A stretch of 64,000 bases of DNA from Natronorubrum aibiense (GCF_009392895.1 NZ_CP045488.1:310001-374000), one strand, 5' to 3'; numbered from the stretch's first letter, positions 45,838 to 54,649 are shown. Made by a program: numbers and translations. Notes: a model not told the origin generated them from the sequence alone.

Positions 45838-45865
45838 CCTAATACAGAACACAACACCCTAATAC
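45838..45865. promoter_or_regulatory. Paired direct repeats upstream of leuA
   Basis: CCTAATAC occurs at 45838-45845 and 45858-45865, exactly 20 bases apart, which is two helical turns. They lie about 85-115 bases upstream of the leuA TATA box and could bind a dimeric or tandem regulator. Confidence 0.3.
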
Positions 45866-46145
45866 CATATCCTCCTCGAGTCGGGTCGACCCCGATTCAC
45901 GACGCGATTTCGACCGATTTGCCGGTCTCGAGGCCCGCTCGAGCGCTGGCGCGCGCTCGTCGATGGACGTTTGGTCAGGACGGACCGATTCTGGCGTCGA
46001 CGAGTCTCGAAACGATCGGTTATCTGCACTGAGAGTCTGCGTTCGTCTACTTTCAGCGGACCGATCCGTCGTTCCGGCCCTCGAGTCGGCGCTACCGCGG
46101 CAGCCACCACGGACGGCGAAACGACGGGACGGCGACAGACAGTCG

Positions 46146-46739
46146 TTACTCGAGGGCCTCCTGACGTGCCTCGTACTCGCTGACGTATCGGTCCTCACAG
46201 GAGGGGCAACAGAACGTCTTCACCTCGCCGCCGACCGTCCGCGTGACGCCGTCGCCTGTGATCTGCTTGTCACAGACCACGCACTCGTGCGAGAACCCCT
46301 CAGCCGAGAGGCCGAAGGCGCGATCCGAGCGCGCGAGCAGCGTGACGTCGTAGCCGACCAGCAGGTCGAGGTCGAGTTCCGACTCGAGCCACGAGCGGGC
46401 GGTCGCCTCGGGAAGCGTCGCGTGGACGATCACGCGTCCGTCCATCCCTTCGGCGACACTTTCGACGCCCGGGAGGTCGGCCGCAGCGGCGTACACGTCG
46501 TCGACGGCGGCTGGTTTCGCTTCGAGTTCGACTAAGACGGGCACGTCGCCTCGAAGTCGCTCCCGATCGACGTCGATCGTGAACCCCTGGATAATTCCCT
46601 GTGCTTCGAGTCTCGAGATCCGATCCGAGACAGCGGGTGGCGTCAGACCGACGTGGTCGGCGATCTCCTTGTACGGTCGGCGGGAATTCTCGAGCAGTAA
46701 CTCGAGGATCTCGAGGTCGGTGTCGTCGAGGTCGCGCAT
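46146..46739 (-). CDS. Lrp/AsnC family regulator with C-terminal TRASH metal-binding domain
   Basis: This 197-residue protein has an N-terminal AsnC-type helix-turn-helix (LDDTDLEILELLLENSRRPY, HVGLTPPAVSDRISRLEAQG), a middle ligand-binding region (about 65-140), and a C-terminal TRASH motif. The TRASH part is HECVVCDKQI, twelve residues, then TFCCPSCEDRYVSEYE (about 150-187). Haloarchaeal Lrp-TRASH proteins of this design sense copper and control a copper-exporting ATPase in Halobacterium. No copper pump is in this window. A palindromic CATTAATG (46747-46754) lies just upstream of the start and might be an autoregulatory site. Confidence 0.88.
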   Translation of the reverse strand: MRDLDDTDLEILELLLENSRRPYKEIADHVGLTPPAVSDRISRLEAQGIIQGFTIDVDRERLRGDVPVLVELEAKPAAVDDVYAAAADLPGVESVAEGMDGRVIVHATLPEATARSWLESELDLDLLVGYDVTLLARSDRAFGLSAEGFSHECVVCDKQITGDGVTRTVGGEVKTFCCPSCEDRYVSEYEARQEALE

Positions 46740-46886
46740 ATGGATGCATTAATGGGCGGGACCCACAAGAGGGCTGGTATCGGATTGAGACCGTCGGACG
46801 ATCGCACCGCTCGCGCGTCAGCGATTACGGCACGTGGTGGCTCGACTGTAATCGGAACGTGACTCTCAGGTAACGCACAGACCACC

Positions 46887-46894
46887 GTTTTAGG
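46887..46894 (+). promoter_or_regulatory. TATA-like box of the ferritin-like gene
   Basis: Gttttagg is centred about 29 bases before the ATG at 46920, consistent with a leaderless or short-leader transcript. Confidence 0.4.
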
Positions 46895-46919
46895 AGTCGC
46901 CGTGGTAGTCCATCGTCGC

Positions 46920-47375
46920 ATGACGACGGACGAGATCACCGACCTCCTGACAGAGGCCTACATCGACGAACACGAGACCGTAATGAACTACCAGACGAAC
47001 GCCATCGTCCTGGATGGCGTCCACGCCGAGGAAGTCAAATCGAGCCTCGAAGCAGACGTTCAGGAGGAACTCGACCACGCCCGAATGCTCGGTGAGCGAC
47101 TGAAACAACTCGACGAGTCGCCGCCAGGTTCGGCGGCGTTCGAGGCCAGCCAGCACAGCCTCCAGCCACCCGAAGACACGACGGACGTCCAGTCGGTCAT
47201 CGAGGGCGTCCTCGAGGCTGAAGACGACGCGATCGAGACCTACCGATCGCTCCACGAGGCGGCGTCCGAGGCGAACGATCCCGTCACCGAAGACGTCGCG
47301 GTGACGATTCTGGCCGACGAAGAGGCCCACCACACCGAGTTCCGCGGCTTTCTGAAGGAGTTCCCGCAGGACTAA
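46920..47375 (+). CDS. Ferritin-like/rubrerythrin-type helical protein
   Basis: This 151-residue acidic protein is a predicted four-helix bundle. Carboxylate and histidine positions resembling a ferritin-like diiron site occur in DEHETVMNYQTNA, EELDHARMLGERL, EAEDDAIETYRSL and ADEEAHHTEFRGF. It lacks the rubredoxin cysteines of rubrerythrin. Likely roles are iron handling or oxidative-stress defence. It is divergent from the TRASH regulator, which may regulate it. Start at the ATG 46920, supported by the TATA spacing. Confidence 0.8.
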   Translation: MTTDEITDLLTEAYIDEHETVMNYQTNAIVLDGVHAEEVKSSLEADVQEELDHARMLGERLKQLDESPPGSAAFEASQHSLQPPEDTTDVQSVIEGVLEAEDDAIETYRSLHEAASEANDPVTEDVAVTILADEEAHHTEFRGFLKEFPQD

Positions 47376-47441
47376 CGGCTGAGCGGTTCACAAGAATACG
47401 CCGGCCAGCCGTTTTTCCGTCGGCCAACGGTAGCTCTGGCT

Positions 47442-47828
47442 ATGAGCGACGACGGCCCCAGCCGTGACCGCGCACAGGACCGTGCCGAACGACGGAAGTC
47501 ACAGCGAGCCGAGACGACCGAGTCGGTTCTCGAGGACGTCGAGCGCCATCTAGGCGACCTCGAGTACCCGGTCACGAGCGAAGAACTCGCCACCGAGTAC
47601 GGTTCCGAGGCGATCGACCTGCCGAACGAGACGGAGTCGCTCGGCAGCGTCTTCGATCGGTTGGCCGGCGAGCAGTTCGATAGCGCCGAAGAAGTTCGCG
47701 AGGCGGTTTACGGCGAGATTACGGGTCAGGCTGGATCGCCAAACGAGGCGAATCCCGAGCGCGAGCTCGCCGAGCTCGACGAGAAAAAACAGGGGTCGGT
47801 CGGCAAGCGCGGGGGCGACTCGCTGTAG
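47442..47828 (+). CDS. DUF5789 family haloarchaeal protein
   Basis: This 128-residue very acidic protein contains LEYPVTSEELATEYGSEAID and SAEEVREAVYGEITGQAGSP, which match a haloarchaeal family I believe is DUF5789. The N-terminal 25 residues are charged and probably disordered. The function is unknown. It stands alone between the ferritin-like gene and eIF2-beta. Confidence 0.75.
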   Translation: MSDDGPSRDRAQDRAERRKSQRAETTESVLEDVERHLGDLEYPVTSEELATEYGSEAIDLPNETESLGSVFDRLAGEQFDSAEEVREAVYGEITGQAGSPNEANPERELAELDEKKQGSVGKRGGDSL

Positions 47829-47934
47829 CGACGGAACACTCGCGACCGCCCAGCGACGTCCTGTCACCGGACGCCGTGCCGTCCCCGACTGTGATAGCAG
47901 AACCGATTTACGTCAGCATCCTCTGTTCTCGCGT

Positions 47935-48546
47935 ATGGATTACGAATCGAGTCTCGACCGAGCGATGGAAGACGTTCCGGACATCGGTGGCGACGAACAG
48001 CGACTGCAGATCCCCGATGCGGAGACCCAGAAAGACGGTGCGTTCACGCGGTTTACGAACCTCGGCGAGATCGCCGACGTCCTCTCGCGCGAAGACGAAC
48101 ACTTACACCGATTCATCCAGCGCGAGATGGGGACCAGCGGCAAACTCGAGGACGGCCGTGGCCGGTACAACGGGACCTTCTCCGAGACGGACTTCAACGC
48201 GGCCGTCGACGCCTACGTTGACGAGTACGTCCTCTGTTCGGAGTGTGGCCTGCCGGACACCCGCCTCGTCCGCGAGGACCGCACCCCGATGCTGCGCTGT
48301 GACGCCTGTGGTGCGTTCCGCCCAGTTACCAAACGCTCCGCGAGCAGCCAACAACAACAGCAGGCCGACGCCGTCGAGGAGGGCAAGACCTACACCGTCG
48401 AGATCACCGGCACCGGCCGCAAGGGCGACGGTGTCGCCGAGAAGGGCAACTACACGATCTTCGTCCCCGGCGCCGACGAAGGCGACGTCGTCGAAATTTA
48501 CATCAAGAACATCTCCGGCAACCTCGCGTTCGCGCGACTCGCCTGA
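47935..48546 (+). CDS. Translation initiation factor 2 subunit beta fused to a TRAM domain
   Basis: Residues 1-135 match archaeal aIF2-beta: MDYESSLDRAMEDVP, GEIADVLSREDEHLHRFIQR, and a zinc ribbon with Cys101, Cys104, Cys122 and Cys125 (CSECGLPDTRL, CDACGAFRP). A Gln/Ser-rich linker leads to a TRAM RNA-binding domain at about 148-203 (KTYTVEITGTGRKGDGVAEK, VEIYIKNISGNLAFARL). The first part helps deliver initiator tRNA to the ribosome. The fusion is a haloarchaeal feature. TATA-like gatttacg lies 28 bases before the ATG. Confidence 0.93.
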   Translation: MDYESSLDRAMEDVPDIGGDEQRLQIPDAETQKDGAFTRFTNLGEIADVLSREDEHLHRFIQREMGTSGKLEDGRGRYNGTFSETDFNAAVDAYVDEYVLCSECGLPDTRLVREDRTPMLRCDACGAFRPVTKRSASSQQQQQADAVEEGKTYTVEITGTGRKGDGVAEKGNYTIFVPGADEGDVVEIYIKNISGNLAFARLA

Positions 48547-48735
48547 GCACACTTCGGATTCTGTCTCTCAGTTCCGTTTTTCTCCCTGTCTCTCGTCTTT
48601 CACGTCAGTTCTCGAGACAAGCCGTGTGGCTCGATCCACGGGACTGACGACATCCGTCCCGCCGTCGGCCCGCGGGCCGTGTGATCCCGACCCAGCCTCG
48701 ATACGCTAAAGTCAACTTGCGCTAGTTACGCGAAC

Positions 48736-49374
48736 GTGGGAGTATCGTTCGACCTCTTTGACACGCTCGTGACCGCCGACAGACCGACCGATCCGGCCGC
48801 AGCCGTCGCGACGGAGCTCGAAAAACGGGACGTCGACGTCCCCGACGACTGGCGCGACGCCTACACCGAGGCCCACGTCGACGCCCCCGAGGGTGCGGAA
48901 GTACCGCTCCCGGCACACGTCTCGCGCGCACTCTCGAGTCGCGACGTGAGCTACGAGCGAAACGCGGCCCGCAGAGCGGTCGTCTCGGCGTTCGATCCCG
49001 AGGTCGAGACCAGATCCGGTGCCGTCGAAGCGGTCGAGGCTGCCCGCGAGCGGGGGCCGATCGCAATCTGTTCGAACTGCAGCGTGCCCGAGCTGGTAGG
49101 CCGAACACTCGTCCGCTCCGCGTTCGACCGCGACGATTTCGACGCCATCGTCACGAGCGTCGGCTGTGGCTGGCGCAAACCCGCCCCACAGATCTTCGAA
49201 CTCACCGCGGCCGAACTCGACGTCGAACCAGCCAACCTCGTCCACGTCGGCGACGATCCGCGGACCGACGGAGGTATCGAAGCCGTCGGCGGAACGGCGC
49301 TGTTGCTCACAGAGCATCCACTCGAGTCGATTCCGGCCCGGCTGGCGGGCCACGAGCAGACGGACGAGTCATGA
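48736..49374 (+). CDS. HAD family hydrolase at the head of the cobalamin operon
   Basis: This 212-residue protein has HAD motifs: VSFDLFDTLVTADRP (nucleophile Asp5, acid Asp7), AICSNCSVPEL (motif II) and WRKPAPQIFEL with HVGDDPRTDGG (motifs III and IV). The GTG at 48736 lies 27 bases after a TATA-like gctaaag. It is 61 bases upstream of cbiB on the same strand. The window has no CobC- or CobZ-type alpha-ribazole phosphate phosphatase, so this HAD enzyme is a candidate for that step; this is inference. Confidence 0.88.
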   Translation: MGVSFDLFDTLVTADRPTDPAAAVATELEKRDVDVPDDWRDAYTEAHVDAPEGAEVPLPAHVSRALSSRDVSYERNAARRAVVSAFDPEVETRSGAVEAVEAARERGPIAICSNCSVPELVGRTLVRSAFDRDDFDAIVTSVGCGWRKPAPQIFELTAAELDVEPANLVHVGDDPRTDGGIEAVGGTALLLTEHPLESIPARLAGHEQTDES

Positions 49375-49435
49375 CCGTGCGGCCGGGCGGCGAACGGCGT
49401 AACGAAAGCGACCGGACGAGCGGAGGGGAGACGCC

Positions 49436-50392
49436 GTGTTGCTGACGACGATCATTATCATCGGACTGGCGCTCACTCTCGACCTGCTCGTCGGTGAGCC
49501 GCCGAACGCCGCTCATCCGGTGGCGTGGCTGGGACGGCTCATCGCCCCGCTGGACCGCGAGTGGGCCACAAGCGAGCGCGGCCAGCGACTGGCGGGTTTC
49601 GCCATTGCCCTCGTCGTCCCGCTCGTTCCGGCAACCGTCGCAGGCGGGCTCGTCCTCGCGGCGAGTGTCGTCTCACCGCTCCTCGGTGTCCTCGCCGCTG
49701 GACTCGTGTTGTTCGTCACGTCTAGCCTGCGCTCGCTGCTCGAGTTGACCGAGACAGTCGTCGCAGCGACCGCTGACCACGATCTCGAGACGGCCCGCGA
49801 GGAGATCCGGGGACTCGTCGGCCGCGACACGTCGACGCTGTCACCGGCGGAGATCCGCAGCGGGGCGGTCGAGAGCGCCGGCGAGAACCTCGCCGACGGG
49901 CTGGTCGCGACGCTGCTCCCGTTTGCCCTGCTCGCGCCGATCTCGCTGCCGGCCGCTGCAGCGGCTGCAGCGTGGGTCAAAGGCGTCAACACGCTGGATT
50001 CGATGCTCGGCTACCCGTCGAAACCCCACGGTACCGGGAGCGCCCGCCTCGACGATCTCGTGATGTGGCTCCCGGCTCGAGTGACGGCGGTCGCGATCGC
50101 ACTCGCTGGCGCTGATCCAAAAGCCGTCTTTCGTGCGCGCGAGTGGGCACGAGACCCACCCTCGCCCAACTCGGGGTGGCCCATGGCGACGCTCGCCTGT
50201 GTCCTCTCGGTTCGGCTCACGAAGCCGGGCGTCTACGATCTCAACACCGGTGCCGACCTGCCGTCGGTTGCCGACGGGGAACGCGCCGTCGTCGTCGTCG
50301 GTCGGGGTGGCGTCGTCGCAGCGCTTCTTGCCGTCGTGCTCGCAGCCGGAATCACAGCGCTGGCGGGCTCGCTCGAGGTGGTCATCTCATGA
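49436..50392 (+). CDS. cbiB: Adenosylcobinamide-phosphate synthase CbiB
   Basis: This 318-residue membrane protein joins aminopropanol phosphate to cobyric acid. Family marks are TLDLLVGEPPNAAHPVAWLG near the N-terminus, ESAGENLADGLVATLLPFAL, WVKGVNTLDSMLGYPSKPHG and PSPNSGWPMATLACVLSVRL. About five membrane segments are present. The start is a GTG at 49436, giving MLLTTIIIIGLALTLDLLVG. Its end overlaps cobS by four bases. Confidence 0.95.
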   Translation: MLLTTIIIIGLALTLDLLVGEPPNAAHPVAWLGRLIAPLDREWATSERGQRLAGFAIALVVPLVPATVAGGLVLAASVVSPLLGVLAAGLVLFVTSSLRSLLELTETVVAATADHDLETAREEIRGLVGRDTSTLSPAEIRSGAVESAGENLADGLVATLLPFALLAPISLPAAAAAAAWVKGVNTLDSMLGYPSKPHGTGSARLDDLVMWLPARVTAVAIALAGADPKAVFRAREWARDPPSPNSGWPMATLACVLSVRLTKPGVYDLNTGADLPSVADGERAVVVVGRGGVVAALLAVVLAAGITALAGSLEVVIS

Positions 50393-51150
50393 TCCGTCAC
50401 CACCTCGCCGCGGTGCGTGGCGCGCTCGGCTTTCTCACCCGGCTTCCTGTCGGCTACCGGGACGGCGACTGGGACGCGTTTCGCTCGCGGCCGGCGGCGT
50501 TTCCGGTCGTCGGCTACGTCGCCGGGGCGCTGGCTGCGGTGCCGTTGCTCGCAGCCGACGTGCTCCCGGCGGCGACGGTCGCCGTCGGCTACCTGCTCGC
50601 GACCTACGCCGTCGTCGGCATCCACCACCTCGACGGCGTGGCGGATCTGGGCGACGCGCTCGTCGTCCACGGCGACACGGAGCGCCGGCGCGAGGTCCTC
50701 AAGGACACGACGACCGGCGTCGGCGCGCTGCTGGCCGTCTCGGTTGTCGTCGCTGCGCTCGCGCTGGCCGGCCTCGCGCTGGCCGGTTTGCCCGTCCTCG
50801 CGGCGGTCGCCATCGCGGTCGCCGCCGAGGTCGGGACGAAACTCGGCCTGGCCGCAATGTGCTGTTTTGGCCACGCGAACCACGAGGGAATGGGACAGCA
50901 GTTCACCGCCGCCTCGAGGCCCGTCTCGTTCGTCGTCCCAGCCGTCGTCGCCCTTCCCGCGGTCGCGTTGACGTGGCCACACCCAGCCAGCGCGGTCGCA
51001 CTCGCTGGCGCCGTCGCTGGCATCGGGCTCCCGTGGTACTGGGCGAGTCGACAGCTCGGCGGGCTCAACGGCGACATCTTCGGCGCGGCAAACGAGATCG
51101 GCCGCATCGTGGGCGTCCACGCGGGGGTGATCGCATGGACGCTGTTGTGA
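50389..51150 (+). CDS. cobS: Adenosylcobinamide-GDP ribazoletransferase CobS
   Basis: This 253-residue membrane enzyme transfers alpha-ribazole (phosphate) onto adenosylcobinamide-GDP. It has GALGFLTRLPVGYRDGDWD, the acidic motif GIHHLDGVADLGDALVVHGD, and GGLNGDIFGAANEIGRIVG near the C-terminus. The ATG at 50389 overlaps the cbiB stop, and the last 16 bases overlap cobY. Confidence 0.95.
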   Translation: MIRHHLAAVRGALGFLTRLPVGYRDGDWDAFRSRPAAFPVVGYVAGALAAVPLLAADVLPAATVAVGYLLATYAVVGIHHLDGVADLGDALVVHGDTERRREVLKDTTTGVGALLAVSVVVAALALAGLALAGLPVLAAVAIAVAAEVGTKLGLAAMCCFGHANHEGMGQQFTAASRPVSFVVPAVVALPAVALTWPHPASAVALAGAVAGIGLPWYWASRQLGGLNGDIFGAANEIGRIVGVHAGVIAWTLL

Positions 51151-51728
51151 TGTGCGGGGGCCAAGGCAGCCGCCTCGAGAGTCCCCACGAGAAGCCGCTC
51201 TATCCGATCGACGGCGTGGCGATGGTTGACCGCGTGCTCTCGGCCCTCGAGTCGAGTCGCGTCGACACCCGTTACGCCGCCGTCTCGCCGAACGCGCCGG
51301 AGACGCAGGCGCATCTGGAGCGAGCCGAGGGCGTGACGACGGTCGAAACCGACGGCGATGGCTACGTGATCGACCTCATGGCGCTGCTCGAGCGCCCCGC
51401 GATCGAGCCGCCAATCCTGACCGTCGCGGCCGATCTCCCGCTGCTGTCGGGAGCCACGGTCGACCGAGTGCTCGCGGTCCACGGCGAGAGCGACGCCTCG
51501 CAGACCGTCTGCGTGCCCGTGGCACTGAAACGCCGGCTCGGCGTCAGTATCGACTCGACGCTCGAACCAGATGATCACCTCGCGCCGACCGGGGTCAACG
51601 TCGTCGGCGATGCGAACGAACCTGAATCCATGACACACGTAAGCTACGATCCACGACTCGCGATCAACGTGAACCGACGCGAAGACGCCCGTGTTGCAGC
51701 CGATCGGCTGGCTGTGGAGGACCGGTAA
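51135..51728 (+). CDS. cobY: GTP:adenosylcobinamide-phosphate guanylyltransferase CobY
   Basis: This 197-residue nucleotidyltransferase begins MDAVVMCGGQGSRLESPHEK, the nucleotide-binding loop, and contains PPILTVAADLPLLSGATVD. CobY is the archaeal, non-orthologous replacement of bacterial CobU and lacks the kinase activity. It forms adenosylcobinamide-GDP for CobS. The start lies inside the end of cobS. Confidence 0.94.
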   Translation: MDAVVMCGGQGSRLESPHEKPLYPIDGVAMVDRVLSALESSRVDTRYAAVSPNAPETQAHLERAEGVTTVETDGDGYVIDLMALLERPAIEPPILTVAADLPLLSGATVDRVLAVHGESDASQTVCVPVALKRRLGVSIDSTLEPDDHLAPTGVNVVGDANEPESMTHVSYDPRLAINVNRREDARVAADRLAVEDR

Positions 51729-51730
51729 CG

Positions 51731-52765
51731 ATGCGCGTGATCCTCCCCGCCGGAACGACCGAGACGGGCTTGATCGACGGCATCAGCGCTGCCGGAGCCG
51801 CCCCGGAACTGATGGAACACACGCCCTCCGCGGACGTCGAGATCCTCGCATACGGCGAGCCGACGGTCGCCCCGGTGACGCCGGTCAGCCCGAACGGCTG
51901 TCCGACGCCGGCGGCGGTGACGCGAGCGGTCCGCGAAGTGGTCGATTTCGACCTCTCAGTCGTCGATGCCGGCCTCGCCCAGCCGACGGCCGCCCCTACC
52001 GTCGACCTCGGCGTCGACCCCGGCGGCGACATCCGCGAGCCGGCGGCCGTCCCCGACGCGGCGGCGACCTTCGACCGCGCGCACACCTACGGTGGGAGTC
52101 TGCCCGACGACGAACTCATGATCGGTGAGACGGTCCCCGGGGGGACGACGACCGCGCTCGGCGTGCTCACCGCCCTCGGCGAGCCGGCCGGCGTCTCCTC
52201 GTCGCTCCCGGAGAACCCGATCGAGCGCAAACGCGAGGTCGTCGACGCGGCGCTCGAGGCGAGCGACGCCGCGCCCGGTAGCTTCGAGGGCGAGCCGCTG
52301 GCAGCGGTCCGAGCCGTTGGCGATCCGGTGCAGGCGACCGTCACGGGAATCGCCGCTGGCGCGCTCGAGGCAGGGATCGACGTCACGCTCGCCGGCGGGA
52401 CCCAGATGGTCGCCGTCGCGGCACTGCTTCGCCACGCCGACGTCGACGCGCCGCTGTCGATCGCGACCACGTCTTTCGTCGCGGACGAACAGGGCGACCG
52501 ACTCGAGGAGACCTGTTCGCGACTGGACTGTGACCTGACCGTCACCGATCCCGGCTTCGACACTCGCGACCACGTCTCGATGAACCGCTACTGTGCCGGC
52601 GAAGCGAAGGAGGGCGTCGCGATGGGCGGTGCGCTCGCACTCGTTCCCGACGACCGATTCGACGAGGTTCTGGATCGCTTCGAGACGGTGTGTGCCCGAC
52701 TCGGCATCGACGACACAGCCGAATCGGCGGAATCGGACGGGCCGGAGGCCGAGCGTGGACCCTGA
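51731..52765 (+). CDS. cobT: Archaeal nicotinate-nucleotide-dimethylbenzimidazole phosphoribosyltransferase-like protein
   Basis: This 344-residue protein is of the archaeal CobT-like family that supplies the alpha-ribazole nucleotide. Marks include PAGTTETGLIDGISAAGAAP, VDLGVDPGGDIREPAAVPDA, MIGETVPGGTTTALGVLTAL and VTLAGGTQMVAVAALLRHAD. The ATG follows the cobY stop by two bases, and the end overlaps the next gene by 11 bases. Confidence 0.92.
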   Translation: MRVILPAGTTETGLIDGISAAGAAPELMEHTPSADVEILAYGEPTVAPVTPVSPNGCPTPAAVTRAVREVVDFDLSVVDAGLAQPTAAPTVDLGVDPGGDIREPAAVPDAAATFDRAHTYGGSLPDDELMIGETVPGGTTTALGVLTALGEPAGVSSSLPENPIERKREVVDAALEASDAAPGSFEGEPLAAVRAVGDPVQATVTGIAAGALEAGIDVTLAGGTQMVAVAALLRHADVDAPLSIATTSFVADEQGDRLEETCSRLDCDLTVTDPGFDTRDHVSMNRYCAGEAKEGVAMGGALALVPDDRFDEVLDRFETVCARLGIDDTAESAESDGPEAERGP

Positions 52766-53825
52766 GTCGGTTCGCGCGGGCGAGCGCGTCCCTCACGGCG
52801 GCGACACCGATCCCGATGTCCTCGATTTCTCGGCGAACACCAACCCGTACACGCCCGACGGCGTCGCGGAAGTGTACGACCGCGCGCTCGAGCAATCGCG
52901 TCGCTACCCCGACGACGAGAATCCCGATTTCCGGGCCGCTGCGGCCGAGTTCGTCGGCTGTACGCCGGACCGAGTGATCCCGACGCCCGGCGGGTTGGCC
53001 GCGATTCGGCTGGCGATGGAGCTCACGCTCGAGCCCGGTGACGACGCGCTGGTTCCGTACCCCAGTTTCGGCGAGTACGCCCGCGAGGTCCAGCTACAGG
53101 GCGCGTCGCCGCAGTTCGTCCCCCACGACGAGATCCTCGAGGCCGAGGGCGACGTCCTCGAGTCAGCTGCGCTGGCGGTCGTCTGCACGCCGAACAACCC
53201 GACCGGCGACGTGGCCGACCCGGACGAACTGGCGGCGTTTGCGGCCCGCTGTGGCGAGCACGAGACGACGCTGCTGGTCGACGAGGCGTTTCTCGGCTTT
53301 ACCGACCAACCCTCTGCCGCCGGCCTCGAGGCCGAGCACGTGATCGTCGCCCGCTCGCTCACCAAGCTATTCGGGCTGCCGGGACTGCGGGCCGGCTTCG
53401 CCGTTGCGAGCGGTGAACAGCGCGACGCCCTCGAGACGGCTCGTCGCGCGTGGTCGCTGGGCACGCCCGCCGCCAGCGTCGGTGCCCACTGCCTGCGTCA
53501 GGACGCGTTCGTCCGCGAGACGCGCGAACGGGTCGCCCGCGAGCGTGCCCGAATGACGAACGCGCTCGAGCGACGGTTCGACGTCGTTCCCTCCGCGGCC
53601 CCCTATCTGCTCTGTAACGTCGGCGACCGCGCCGTCGACGACGTGATCGCCTCGGCCCGCACGGACGGCGTCGCCATCCGTGACGCGACGACGTTTCGTG
53701 GCCTCGAGTCACACGTCCGCGTCGCCGTCAAAGACCGCGAGGCGAACGATCGACTGCTCGCGGCGCTCGACGTGCTCGAGAGCGACGATCGAACCGGAAC
53801 GGATGGGGCCGAGGCCCGCAAATGA
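52755..53825 (+). CDS. cobD: Threonine-phosphate decarboxylase-like aminotransferase
   Basis: This 356-residue PLP enzyme of the HisC/CobD type contains DVLDFSANTNPYTPDGVAEV, PGGLAAIRLAMELTLEPGDD, VVCTPNNPTGDVADPDELAA, LLVDEAFLGFTDQPSAAGLE and the PLP lysine region IVARSLTKLFGLPGLRAGFA. In the cobalamin operon it should make the aminopropanol phosphate used by CbiB. Histidinol-phosphate aminotransferase is the alternative, made unlikely by context. The start is a GTG overlapping cobT. Confidence 0.92.
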   Translation: MDPESVRAGERVPHGGDTDPDVLDFSANTNPYTPDGVAEVYDRALEQSRRYPDDENPDFRAAAAEFVGCTPDRVIPTPGGLAAIRLAMELTLEPGDDALVPYPSFGEYAREVQLQGASPQFVPHDEILEAEGDVLESAALAVVCTPNNPTGDVADPDELAAFAARCGEHETTLLVDEAFLGFTDQPSAAGLEAEHVIVARSLTKLFGLPGLRAGFAVASGEQRDALETARRAWSLGTPAASVGAHCLRQDAFVRETRERVARERARMTNALERRFDVVPSAAPYLLCNVGDRAVDDVIASARTDGVAIRDATTFRGLESHVRVAVKDREANDRLLAALDVLESDDRTGTDGAEARK

Positions 53826-54598
53826 CCGGGAGTGAGTCAGCCTACCATGCGGTTCGACGGGCGGGTGTTCTCCGCATCTCTCGGCCCGACACCGAGTGGC
53901 TCTCGACGGGGTGGAACGGCGGGAAACGGACGTCGGATGCGGTCTACAACGTCACGGTGCCGGACGGCTGGGAACGGACGGATCTCGATGCATACATTGC
54001 CGAGCGACTCGAGCGAGCCGGTTTCGCCGACGACGCCGACCGTGACCAGTCCCAAACCGACCTCGGCCCGGCGCTGCTGACCGGAGCCAAACAGCGCGAC
54101 GCCCGCGGCGCTCGGTGTGGCTCCGTGACGGCCTACGCGACGGCAGGCATCTCGAACCCGGCCGCGTTGCCGATGGACCCCGCTGGTGGGGCCGACCAAC
54201 CCGACTCGAATGGTGACGATGGGCGATCCGGCCACGGAACGGTCAACATTATCGTCGGCACGACGACAGCGCTCGCCCCCGGCGCGCTGGCGAACCTCGT
54301 CGCCGTCGCCGCGGAGGCGAAAGCCGCGACGCTGCTCGCCGAAACCGGCTTTCCGGGGACGACGACGGACGCGATCATCGTCGGCCACGACCCGACGGGC
54401 GAGCAGGTATCCTTCTCGGGCAGCGCCACCAATGTGGGCGCGGCGACTCGAGCCTGCGTTCGCGAGGCGCTCCGGGCCACCCTTCGGGCCCACTACGAGG
54501 GCAGCGATTCGACGCTCCCCGACACCGTTTCTGACGCGCCCTACGGTGTCTCGACCGACGTCCGGGCGGACGTCTTTCAGCCCTCGCTCGAGGACTGA
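53822..54598 (+). CDS. cbiZ: Adenosylcobinamide amidohydrolase CbiZ
   Basis: This 258-residue enzyme removes aminopropanol from salvaged cobinamide so it can enter the archaeal pathway as cobyric acid. Marks are WLSTGWNGGKRTSDAVYNVT, LLTGAKQRDARGARCGSVTA, TVNIIVGTTTALAPGALANL and AETGFPGTTTDAIIVGHDPT. The ATG overlaps the upstream stop (ATGA). It closes the seven-gene operon. Confidence 0.95.
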   Translation: MTGSESAYHAVRRAGVLRISRPDTEWLSTGWNGGKRTSDAVYNVTVPDGWERTDLDAYIAERLERAGFADDADRDQSQTDLGPALLTGAKQRDARGARCGSVTAYATAGISNPAALPMDPAGGADQPDSNGDDGRSGHGTVNIIVGTTTALAPGALANLVAVAAEAKAATLLAETGFPGTTTDAIIVGHDPTGEQVSFSGSATNVGAATRACVREALRATLRAHYEGSDSTLPDTVSDAPYGVSTDVRADVFQPSLED

Positions 54599-54649
54599 TC
54601 TTCTCCCGGCCTCGAAACGTTAACCCACCTCGAGTCCAACGGTCGAGCA

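Larger units (their letters stand above)
45720..46145. other. Intergenic region upstream of leuA
   Basis: These 426 bases separate leuA (-) from the Lrp/TRASH gene (-). They hold the leuA TATA box and an AT-rich zone (about 45740-45880) with the direct repeats described separately. The rest is G+C-rich and shows no credible coding sequence. Confidence 0.5.
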
